Positions 1 through 6,265 of a stretch of 6,369 bases of DNA are shown here, piece by piece. The position numbers were made by a program, and so were the translations under genes. Numbering within the stretch: the stretch's first letter is position 1; every line of letters starts with the position of its first letter. The notes under the pieces were generated by a model, which made no database searches, was not told the DNA's origin, and was given only the letters and a program-made list of their open reading frames with translations. Origin of the DNA: Gammaproteobacteria bacterium (GTDB lineage: Bacteria > Pseudomonadota > Gammaproteobacteria > DRLM01); contig WFXX01000099.1 of NCBI GenBank assembly GCA_015490395.1, positions 1 to 6,369 on the forward strand, written 5' to 3'.

Positions 1-27
1 CTGCCATTCTCATGCTTTGAGAAGGGC

Positions 28-56
28 TTCCGTTAGCATGGCTCCTCGGTTATAAG
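28..56 (+). promoter_or_regulatory. Possible sigma-70-like promoter for the cas operon
   Basis: TATAAG at 51-56 matches five of six bases of the TATAAT consensus and sits in the only AT-richer part of the upstream region. At the ideal 17-base spacing the -35 position (TTCCGT, 28-33) is poor. A better -35-like word, TTGAGA (17-22), is 28 bases away, too far for normal use. If real, transcription would start near 62-64 and leave a leader of about 55 bases before csb1. This is a guess from consensus matching only. Confidence 0.25.
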
Positions 57-100
57 GGGTGCCGTGGCAGGGTGGCTGGCCCGGGCCGCCCGCGGTATCC

Positions 101-110
101 AGGGAGGAGG
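101..110 (+). promoter_or_regulatory. Shine-Dalgarno site of csb1
   Basis: AGGGAGGAGG lies 7 bases before the ATG at 118. It decides the csb1 start in favour of this ATG over the in-frame GTG at 64. Confidence 0.85.
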
Positions 111-117
111 AGCCGAC

Positions 118-1275
118 ATGGACTACGCGACGCTGGAGGAGATGGTCGCCGGGGCCGGGATGCTGCGCCTGCGCACCCGGCTGGAGCCCATGGGCGCCGG
201 CGGCCTGGTCTATCCCCCCACCTATGAGCAGGGCCGGCACATCTTCCGCAAGGCCTGGCTGGACGGCGAGATCCGGGACGTGGTGGTGCTGGACTCGCCC
301 CAGTCCCAGGCCAACCGCATCGAGGATGCCCTGCGGGCGGCTATGGAGCGGGGCGAGCTGGCCTATCCGGACATCGTGGTGGAGGTGCCCCGTCGGGACG
401 GGGAGGTGGAGCGCTACTCGGTGCTCCAGCTCTCCCATCGCATCTACGACGCGGTGCTGCTGGCCACCGAGCTGGACGGGACCCCCTTTCCCAAGACCGA
501 GATCGGCCAGGCGGTCTACCAGGCTCGGCTGGATGCCGCAGGTCCCCTCTTCGAGCACGCCCCGGTGACCCTGGTGCTGGGGGGGTGGGACAGCCATCGG
601 AACAGCGGGCCGCTCTCGGCCAAGATCCCGCGCATCCTCACCGCCGAGATCATCGGCGTGGACGCCATCCCGGCCCAGCGCGGGGCGGTGAAGTTCGATC
701 CCATGGACGTCCGCAAGGACGCGGGTCCCCTCTATACGAGCAAGGATCCGGACCGCCTCTTCGAGCTGGATCCCAAGCAGGCGGCGGACAAAAAGAAGAA
801 GGATCCGTCGGAGTTCGGCTTCGGCAACGTCCCGGCGTTGGAGGAGCGGGGAGCGGTGATCCGCTACGCGGTGCAGAACGCCTACATCTCCCTGCCCGCC
901 GTGCGGCGCATCGCCTTCAAGGGCCCCGATGGGCGGCTGGACGAGGCCCGCGAGCGCGCAGGCCGGGCGGCGGTGGTGGCCCTGGGCCTGTACGGCCTGG
1001 CCCTCCAGCGGGAGGCGGGCTACAGCCTGCGCTCGGGCTGTGATCTGCTGCCTGCGGGGCCCGCCCGGCTGGAGGTCCTCTCGTCCGAGGGGAAGGTGGA
1101 CCGGGAGTGGGATTTGGCTCCCGGCGCCGCCCGCAGGCTGCTGGACCAGGCGCTGGAGGCCGCCGCCGCCCATGGTCTGCACTGGCGGGCCGAGACGCTC
1201 ACGCTGACGGCGGACGAGCAGCTGCGGCAGCTGGTGGAGCGCAGCCGCGCCGCGCGCACGCCCGAGGAGGGCTGA
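118..1275 (+). CDS. csb1: Type I-G Cas7 (Csb1, GSU0053 family), effector backbone subunit
   Basis: This 385-residue protein is the Cas7 subunit of the type I-G Cascade; several copies polymerise along the crRNA spacer and present it for base pairing with invading DNA in the cytoplasm. Family landmarks are clear: LVYPPTYEQG near residues 30-40, the hallmark LDSPQSQANRIE at 58-69, LSHRIYDAVLLATEL around 105-120, GGWDSHR at 155-161 followed by a G-x-LSAKIPR stretch, and EFGFGNVP at 232-239 leading into a conserved RYAVQNAYISLPAVRRIAF segment. A lysine run (225-228) just before EFGFGNVP looks like a basic loop. The ATG at 118 is chosen because of the AGGGAGGAGG 7 bases upstream and because translation begins directly with family-like sequence. 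The length looks complete. It is the first gene of the operon, and its last codons contain the ribosome site of csb2, which begins 4 bases after the stop. An alternative name is cas7g or cas7u. Confidence 0.95.
   Translation: MDYATLEEMVAGAGMLRLRTRLEPMGAGGLVYPPTYEQGRHIFRKAWLDGEIRDVVVLDSPQSQANRIEDALRAAMERGELAYPDIVVEVPRRDGEVERYSVLQLSHRIYDAVLLATELDGTPFPKTEIGQAVYQARLDAAGPLFEHAPVTLVLGGWDSHRNSGPLSAKIPRILTAEIIGVDAIPAQRGAVKFDPMDVRKDAGPLYTSKDPDRLFELDPKQAADKKKKDPSEFGFGNVPALEERGAVIRYAVQNAYISLPAVRRIAFKGPDGRLDEARERAGRAAVVALGLYGLALQREAGYSLRSGCDLLPAGPARLEVLSSEGKVDREWDLAPGAARRLLDQALEAAAAHGLHWRAETLTLTADEQLRQLVERSRAARTPEEG
1264..1271 (+). promoter_or_regulatory. Shine-Dalgarno site of csb2, inside the end of csb1
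   Basis: GAGGAGGG lies 8 bases before the GTG at 1280 and overlaps the last codons of csb1. It supports the GTG as the true start and makes translation of csb2 dependent on ribosomes finishing csb1 likely. Confidence 0.75.
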
Positions 1276-1279
1276 GGCC

Positions 1280-2656
1280 GTGTGGTGCGTGGAGGTGCGC
1301 CTCCCCGGGGGGCGCTACTACGCCGCCCGCGCCGAGGCGCCCGACGAGCCGGAATGGCCGCCCCATCCGGCGCGTCTGTTTTCTGCGCTGGTCGCGGCCG
1401 GTGCCGGCGCGGAGGGGCTGGACCAGGCCTCCCGGGAGGCCCTGCGCTGGCTGGAAGGCCAGGAGCCGCCCTGGGTGGAGGCCCCGGAGGCTGACTGCGC
1501 TAGCGTTCCGCTGAGCTACGTGCCTCCTGGTGATCGTACTAAGCAGCACAATCAGATAGAACACCCGGTCTGGCGCATCCGCAAGGAGCGGCACTTCGCC
1601 TGCGCCTGGCTGCTGGCCGAGCCCGTGGTGCGCTTCTACTGGCGCGAGCGGCCGCCGGAGGCGGTGGGGCGGGCGTTGGAACGCCTCTGCGCCCGGCTCA
1701 CCCATCTCGGCACCTCCCATGCCATGGCCCTGGCCCGGGTGGTGGAGCGCTCGCCGGAGGGGCCCTGCTGGCGCCCGGGCCCGGATGGCGAGACGCACCT
1801 GCGCGTGCCGGTGCCGGGGCGCCTGGAGGAGCTGGAGGGCGCCTATCGGGAGGCGGGGCGGAGCGTGCTCCGCCGCCCGCCCCCGGCCTGTGAGCCCTAC
1901 GTGCCCTATCGGAAGGAGCGGGCCGCCGTTTCTCATCCGCTCTTCGCCCGCTGCCTGGTCTATCGTCTTCCGGCCGTCACCCACGGGCTGGAGGCCGCCG
2001 AGCGCCTGGCCCGGGGCCTGCGGGCGGCGGTGATGAGCCAGCTGGGCGAGGCCGTACCCGAGGCGGTGCACGGGCACTGCGACGGGCCCCATGTGGGCTG
2101 GCTCGTGTTGGCCGACGTGCGCGACCCTGTGGAGCCCCAGGCGCGCTTCGCGCGCGGGCGGGTGCTGGGCGTGGCGGTGGCGCTGCCCCACGGCCTCGCG
2201 GGCGAGGACCTGCAGCGGCTCTACCGCGCCCTCGCCGGCGTGGTAGGGCGGGGTCTGCGGCTGCCCGACGGGCGCCTGACGCCCCTGGAGCCCCCGGCGC
2301 TGGACCGGCCCCTGCCGCGGAGCTTGCGTCTCGGCACCTGGCGGGGCCCGGCCCGGCTCTGGGGCACCGTCACGCCCGTGGTGCCGGACCGCCTGCCCTG
2401 CCGTCCCCAGCCGGAGCGGGTGCGCCGGGCGGTGTCGGAGAGCCTCCGCCGGGTGGGCTTCCCGGAACCGGAGCTCGTGGAGGTGAGCCGCTACAGCGTC
2501 TTCCAGGGTGCGCCGGCCGCAGGTCGTTTTCCCTGTCGCCTCCCCCGCTACCACGCCGTGGTTCGCTTCAAGGAGCCGGTCACTGGCCCCGTGCTGGCGG
2601 GCCGGCTGCGCTACTTCGGCGTGGGGCTCTTCCGCCCCCTGCGGGAGCAGGCCTGA
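1280..2656 (+). CDS. csb2: Type I-G Csb2, Cas5-Cas6 fusion (GSU0054 family), crRNA-processing subunit
   Basis: This 458-residue protein is the Cas5-Cas6 fusion unique to type I-G. In the Thioalkalivibrio complex Csb2 cleaves pre-crRNA and stays bound to the 3' end of the mature guide. The N-terminal half begins with a RAMP-like strand (VEVRLPGGRYYA, 4-15) followed by the family signature EWPPHPARLFSALVAA (25-40), a hydrophilic loop at about 84-95, a RKERHF motif (101-106), and LGTSHAM (143-149). The C-terminal Cas6-like half has HGHCDGPH (264-271), a GVAVALP strand, TVTPVVPDR starting at 363, and a closing glycine-rich RAMP loop, GRLRYFGVGLF (441-451). H264, H266 and H271 are candidate catalytic or RNA-binding residues, which is inference. 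The GTG start is supported by GAGGAGGG 8 bases upstream and by the family-like first residues. It lies 4 bases after csb1 and 12 before cas3. The length is close to what is usual for the family and nothing is broken. Confidence 0.94.
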   Translation: MWCVEVRLPGGRYYAARAEAPDEPEWPPHPARLFSALVAAGAGAEGLDQASREALRWLEGQEPPWVEAPEADCASVPLSYVPPGDRTKQHNQIEHPVWRIRKERHFACAWLLAEPVVRFYWRERPPEAVGRALERLCARLTHLGTSHAMALARVVERSPEGPCWRPGPDGETHLRVPVPGRLEELEGAYREAGRSVLRRPPPACEPYVPYRKERAAVSHPLFARCLVYRLPAVTHGLEAAERLARGLRAAVMSQLGEAVPEAVHGHCDGPHVGWLVLADVRDPVEPQARFARGRVLGVAVALPHGLAGEDLQRLYRALAGVVGRGLRLPDGRLTPLEPPALDRPLPRSLRLGTWRGPARLWGTVTPVVPDRLPCRPQPERVRRAVSESLRRVGFPEPELVEVSRYSVFQGAPAAGRFPCRLPRYHAVVRFKEPVTGPVLAGRLRYFGVGLFRPLREQA

Positions 2657-2657
2657 C

Positions 2658-2666
2658 GGAGAAGGG
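2658..2666 (+). promoter_or_regulatory. Shine-Dalgarno site of cas3
   Basis: GGAGAAGGG fills most of the 12-base gap between csb2 and cas3. The GGAG core ends 7 bases before the ATG at 2669, so it supports that start. Confidence 0.75.
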
Positions 2667-2668
2667 CC

Positions 2669-5320
2669 ATGGACTTTGCGCGCTTCTTCGAGGTGGTGCA
2701 CGGGCACGCGCCCTTTCCCTGGCAGCGGGAGATGGCGAGGCGGCTGCTCGCAGACGAGCCCTTGAGCACCGTGGCCGTGCCCACCGGCTGCGGCAAGACG
2801 GCCTTGGTGGACGCGGCCCTATTCGCGGCGGCCCACGGCGGGCGCCGGCGCATCTTCTTCATCGTGGACCGCCGGGTGGTGGTGGACGAGGCTCACCGTC
2901 GGGCCGAGCGGCTCCGCAGGGCGCTGGCAGAGGATCCGGAGCTGCAGCCCTTGGCGGAGCGCCTGGGCCCGGTGGCGGTCGTCCGGCTGCGAGGGGGCGT
3001 GCACCTGGACCAGGATTGGGTTTGGTATCCCGAGCGCACTACGGTGGTCCTGAGCACCGTGGACCAGGTGGGCTCGCGCCTGCTCTTCCGTGGCTACGGG
3101 GTCTCCTCCCGCTCCTGGCCCCTGCATGCCGGCTTCGTCGGGAACGGTGCCCTCTATCTGGTGGACGAGGCGCACTTGTCCCAGCCCTTCCTGCGCACCG
3201 TGGAGGACGCCGCCCGGCTGGGGGCCGACGTGAGGCTGATCCGCCTCACCGCCACGCCACCCTCGACGGACGAGGAGGCCACCTTGCGGCTCCGGGAGGA
3301 CGATCACCGGCACCCGGTGCTGGGGCCCAGGCTGACGGCCCGCAAGCTGGCCCGGCTGGAGGTGGTGGGGGACAGCGATCGAGATCTGGCCAGGGCGGCC
3401 GCCGACAGGGCGCTGGCACTCGCTGCCGATGGCGCGAAGGTGGTGGGCGTGGTGCTCAACACCGTCCGGGCCGCCAGGGAGGCCTTCGAGGTGCTGCAGC
3501 GGCGCCACGAGGCGGTGCTGCTCACCGGCCGTATCCGCCCCCTCGACCGGGACCGCCTCCTGGAGGTCTGGCTGCCGCGGTTGCGCTGCGGCCGTGATCG
3601 CTCCCGGGATCGGACCTGCTTCGCCGTGGCCACGCAGACCATCGAGGTGGGGGCTGACCTGGACTTCGACGCCCTGGTCACAGAGGCCGCCTCCCTGAGC
3701 GCCTTGCGCCAGCGCTTCGGGCGGCTCGACCGCCGGGGCGAGCTGGTTGAGACGCGGGCCTGGATCCTGGCGCGAGGGAAGGATCTGGATCCCAGGAAGG
3801 CTGGCGAGGCTCCGGTCTACGGCGAGGATCTGGCCCGGACCTGGGCCTGGCTGCAGGAGACCGCCGACGGAGGCGTGGTGGACCTCGGTATCCGAGGCTA
3901 CGAGTCGGCCGCGGCCCGCGTGCCTCCGCCGCCCGAGCGCGAGCCCTTCTGCCCGCCCCTGCTTCCCGCTCACCTGGACTTGTTTCAGCAGACGGGGCCC
4001 CTGGCACCGGAGATCGACCCGGCCCCCTGGCTGCACGGCCCCGGCAGGGGCGCGCCGGAGGTCCAGGTCCTGTGGCGGGCGGATCTGGATCCAGAGCGCC
4101 CCGAGGCGTGGGTGGAGCGGGTCCGGATCCAACCGCCCCGGCTGGGCGAGGCGGTCGCTCTCCCGATCGGTGCCCTGCGCGACGTGCTCGCCGGGCGTTG
4201 GCGCAGCCCGACCACCGACGCCGAGGGCGACGTCGACCCGGGATCCTCCAAGGCCCCCGAGCGCGATCTGCTGCTCTGGCGAGGCGGCGACGAGGGCGAG
4301 GTGGCCGTGGCCCGCCTTGATCAGGTGCGCCCGGGCGACACCGTGGTCCTGCCCGCCGCCTACGGGGGCTGCGACGACTGGGGCTGGCTGCCCGGAAGCG
4401 GGCCCGTGGAGGATTTGGCCGAGCTGGCCGCTTTGGAGGGCGATGGCCCCTTCGTCCTGCGTCTGGATCCAAGGCTGCGCGGGCTCTGGCGCCGGACCCG
4501 TCCCAGGGGCCTCGACGCCGCCGACCTGGACCAGGCCCTGGACCGCATCCAGGAAAGGGCCGAGGATCTCCGGAGGGCCTGGATGGCGGTGAGCGCGGAA
4601 ACGGACCTGGACGAGGAAGAGCTGGAGGCCTGCTGGCAGGCCTTGCGCGAGGCGGTGGAGGCGCTGCCCCATCCCTTCGTGGAACGCCTCGGCGAGACCT
4701 ACCACTACCGCGTGCTGGAGGACGGGGGGTTGGTGCTCGTGGCCCGGGCCCTGCGGGACGAGGGGGGTACCTGGCAGGCCGGCGTCCCGGTACCGCTGGA
4801 GGTGCACCTCGATGGTGTGGCCGAGGAGGCGGGGCGCCTGGCCGACGGGGAGCCCCACCGGGCTGCCGTGGTGGAGGCCGCGCGCGCCCACGATCTCGGC
4901 AAGCTGGCCCCGGCCTTCCAGGCCATGCTCCACGGGGACCCGGTGCGCGCCGCGGAGGGAGAGCCGCTCGCCAAGTCCGGCCTGACGGACGGCAGAGCGA
5001 TGCGCGAGGCCGCCCGGCGGGCAGGGCTGCCCCGCGGTTTCCGCCACGAGCTCCATTCCTTGGAACGGCTCGGCGACGCCCCGCCCCTGGTGCGCCACCT
5101 CGTCGGGACGCATCACGGCCACGGGCGGCCCTGGTTCCCGGCTTGCGAGGACCCCAAGGCCCCTGGTGCGGCCCAGGCCGAGCCCGCCGCCGGCTGGCCC
5201 CGCGCGTTCCTTGACCTGGTGGGCGAGCTGGGCCCCTGGCGCCTGGCCTCTCTGGAGCTGCTGGTGCGGGCCGCCGACGTGCGCCGCAGCCGTGCCGAGC
5301 AGGAGGCGCCTTCCCGATGA
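2669..5320 (+). CDS. cas3: Type I-G Cas3: N-terminal helicase, C-terminal HD nuclease
   Basis: This 883-residue protein is the effector that, once the Cascade has opened an R-loop, unwinds and degrades target DNA. The superfamily 2 helicase comes first: a Q-motif-like FPWQREM (16-22), Walker A PTGCGKT (38-44), FFIVDRRVVVDEA (63-75), VVLSTVDQVGSR, the DEAH box (166-169), LTATPP (193-198), RIRPLDRDR, VATQTIEVGADLDFD (320-334) and the arginine-finger motif LRQRFGRLDRRG (346-357). A middle region (about 400-700) has no domain I can name and includes RPGDTVVLP (554-562). The HD nuclease is at the C-terminus: H713, HDLGK (741-745), RHELH (792-796), THHGHG (814-819) and D870. This is the reverse of the usual Cas3 order and is known for subtype I-G. 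All expected metal ligands and ATPase residues are present, so the enzyme looks active. The stop overlaps the start of the next gene as ATGA. Confidence 0.96.
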   Translation: MDFARFFEVVHGHAPFPWQREMARRLLADEPLSTVAVPTGCGKTALVDAALFAAAHGGRRRIFFIVDRRVVVDEAHRRAERLRRALAEDPELQPLAERLGPVAVVRLRGGVHLDQDWVWYPERTTVVLSTVDQVGSRLLFRGYGVSSRSWPLHAGFVGNGALYLVDEAHLSQPFLRTVEDAARLGADVRLIRLTATPPSTDEEATLRLREDDHRHPVLGPRLTARKLARLEVVGDSDRDLARAAADRALALAADGAKVVGVVLNTVRAAREAFEVLQRRHEAVLLTGRIRPLDRDRLLEVWLPRLRCGRDRSRDRTCFAVATQTIEVGADLDFDALVTEAASLSALRQRFGRLDRRGELVETRAWILARGKDLDPRKAGEAPVYGEDLARTWAWLQETADGGVVDLGIRGYESAAARVPPPPEREPFCPPLLPAHLDLFQQTGPLAPEIDPAPWLHGPGRGAPEVQVLWRADLDPERPEAWVERVRIQPPRLGEAVALPIGALRDVLAGRWRSPTTDAEGDVDPGSSKAPERDLLLWRGGDEGEVAVARLDQVRPGDTVVLPAAYGGCDDWGWLPGSGPVEDLAELAALEGDGPFVLRLDPRLRGLWRRTRPRGLDAADLDQALDRIQERAEDLRRAWMAVSAETDLDEEELEACWQALREAVEALPHPFVERLGETYHYRVLEDGGLVLVARALRDEGGTWQAGVPVPLEVHLDGVAEEAGRLADGEPHRAAVVEAARAHDLGKLAPAFQAMLHGDPVRAAEGEPLAKSGLTDGRAMREAARRAGLPRGFRHELHSLERLGDAPPLVRHLVGTHHGHGRPWFPACEDPKAPGAAQAEPAAGWPRAFLDLVGELGPWRLASLELLVRAADVRRSRAEQEAPSR
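5301..5320 (+). promoter_or_regulatory. Shine-Dalgarno and ATGA stop-start overlap joining cas3 to cas8g
   Basis: AGGAGG (5301-5306) lies 10 bases before the ATG at 5317, inside the last codons of cas3. The cas3 stop TGA (5318-5320) overlaps that ATG. This is a standard arrangement for termination-reinitiation and suggests that Cas3 and Cas8g are made in linked amounts. Confidence 0.75.
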
Positions 5321-6174
5321 GGACGACCGTCGAGCTTCCCGGCCTCCTGGCCCACAGCCCGATTGGCTTCATGGCCGCTCTGGGCCTGCTCCGCGTGCTC
5401 AGCGAGGATCACCGTCTGGATGTGCGCCTCGGCTGGCGGGGAGGCCATGCCGTGCTGCAGGGCATCGACCGCGGCGAGCTGATCCAGGTGCTCCAGACCC
5501 ACATGGCCGGCCGTCACCGAGCGCCCGAGTGGAACTGGCGCGACACCACCAAGCGGGTCACCCCGGAGGAGTTTCAGGGTGCCCTGGCCAGCATGGCAGG
5601 CGATGCGCGGGCCCGAAGCTTCTTGGCCGGATTCGTCCTGCCCGCCATCCTTGACGGCAACGGCTTCCTCTCCAGCACCCGGTTGGACATGACCTCGGGG
5701 CGCCAGCAGCTTCTGGCCGATCTGCGACGCCTCGCCGAGGCCTTGCAGGAGCCGGGGGCGGCCAGGCGTGCCTTCCAGCGGGCCCTTTTCGGTGGTCCCT
5801 ACGAGGCGCAATCCTCCTACGGCTGGGATCCGGCGGCGGTCCGGCGCCATGCCCTAGAGGCGAAGGCGCCCACCACCAGCAAACCTCCCGGCAAGCCGGG
5901 TCTGGTGTGGTTGGCTGCCGAGTCGCTGGCCTGGCATCCCATGCGGCCTTGGGACGGGCGTGCCTACACCACCGGCTGCGAGCGCCTCGGCGGGGACTGG
6001 GTGTACTTCTGGCCCATCTGGAGCGGTTGCTTGGACGCCGTCACGGCCCGTACCTTGCGCCAGCTGAGCCATGACCAGGTGCGCCGGCTACCAGGCGTGA
6101 CCGCGTGCTGGGCCTCCACCTTCGACAGCAGCGGCCAGTACGGGGCCCTCCTTCCCGCTAGGCCCCTTTCTTGA
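5317..6174 (+). CDS. cas8g: Type I-G Cas8g-like subunit (short Csx17-like / 'Cas3-extension' family)
   Basis: This 285-residue protein is, from position and sequence style, the Cas8-like subunit of the type I-G complex. In the characterised Thioalkalivibrio effector Cas8g spans the belly of the complex and tethers Cas3, which fits the direct coupling to cas3 here. The N-terminus carries the typical opening LPGLLAHSPIGFMAALGLLR (7-26), a hydrophobic helix seen in Cas8/Csx17 proteins of this subtype, not a membrane anchor. Further landmarks are LDMTSGRQQLL (123-133), YGWDP (168-172), a W-L-A-x-E-x-L-x-W-H-P segment (198-208) and WPIW (232-235). No catalytic motif is visible. As I recall, classical Csx17 proteins are far longer (around 700 residues), so this is either the short family or a reduced form; no frame after the stop continues the protein, so a simple frameshift is not the cause. 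The ATG at 5317 has AGGAGG 10 bases upstream. The role is well supported by context; the exact family name is less certain. Confidence 0.82.
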   Translation: MRTTVELPGLLAHSPIGFMAALGLLRVLSEDHRLDVRLGWRGGHAVLQGIDRGELIQVLQTHMAGRHRAPEWNWRDTTKRVTPEEFQGALASMAGDARARSFLAGFVLPAILDGNGFLSSTRLDMTSGRQQLLADLRRLAEALQEPGAARRAFQRALFGGPYEAQSSYGWDPAAVRRHALEAKAPTTSKPPGKPGLVWLAAESLAWHPMRPWDGRAYTTGCERLGGDWVYFWPIWSGCLDAVTARTLRQLSHDQVRRLPGVTACWASTFDSSGQYGALLPARPLS

Positions 6175-6265
6175 GCATCGCGCCGAGCGTCGCTGCTCTG
6201 AGTCTTGCTAAAGATCGTGGCGGAGTGTCCGATGCCATGGATGGAGCCATGCCCGTCTCGCGCCC
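6175..6265. other. 91-base gap between cas8g and cas4-cas1
   Basis: This is the only real gap inside the operon. It contains a weak hairpin (GAGC 6185-6188 with GCTC 6195-6198) without a T-run, so no convincing terminator, and a distant inverted pair GCATCG (6175-6180) / CGATGC (6230-6235). TTGCTA (6205-6210) resembles a -35 box, but the sequence 17 bases later is a poor -10. GGAG at 6222-6225 is the only Shine-Dalgarno-like word and points to ATGs that are out of frame with the next gene. Control of the adaptation genes could start here, but nothing decisive is visible. Confidence 0.6.

Larger units (their letters stand above)
1..117. other. Non-coding stretch upstream of the cas operon
   Basis: No convincing gene is present. 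The first 60 bases are visibly poorer in G+C than the rest of the window, as expected for an intergenic region. It holds a possible -10 box (51-56) and the Shine-Dalgarno of csb1 (101-110). A GTG at 64 is in frame with csb1 and would add 18 residues, but has no ribosome site of its own and encodes nothing resembling the family. There is no CRISPR repeat or tRNA. The upstream neighbour lies outside the window. Confidence 0.7.

Noticed and set aside
21..30. GAAGGGCTTC inverted repeat upstream of csb1 as a terminator of an upstream gene
   Set aside because: The stem is only 4 bp with a 2-base loop and no T-run follows.
64..117. Longer csb1 starting at GTG 64
   Set aside because: No ribosome site is placed for it, the extra 18 residues are not family-like, and the ATG at 118 has an excellent site.
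10..1182. Minus-strand frame of 390 codons opposite csb1
   Set aside because: It mirrors the real csb1 frame, has no recognisable motif, and csb1 has clear Cas7 family signatures and a strong ribosome site.
2819..5122. Very long reading frames on the minus strand, e.g. 2819-5122 (767 codons), 3678-5372 (564) and 1199-2707 (502)
   Set aside because: They lie entirely opposite csb2, cas3 and the start of cas8g, translate to low-complexity Gly/Pro/Arg/His-rich sequence with no motif, and are the expected by-product of strong GC third-position bias.
6185..6198. Hairpin after cas8g as a rho-independent terminator
   Set aside because: The stem is short and there is no U-tract; transcription probably continues into cas4-cas1.
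6205..6233. Internal promoter for cas4-cas1 (TTGCTA plus TCCGAT)
   Set aside because: The -10 element matches only three of six consensus bases, so the support is too weak to list as a feature.
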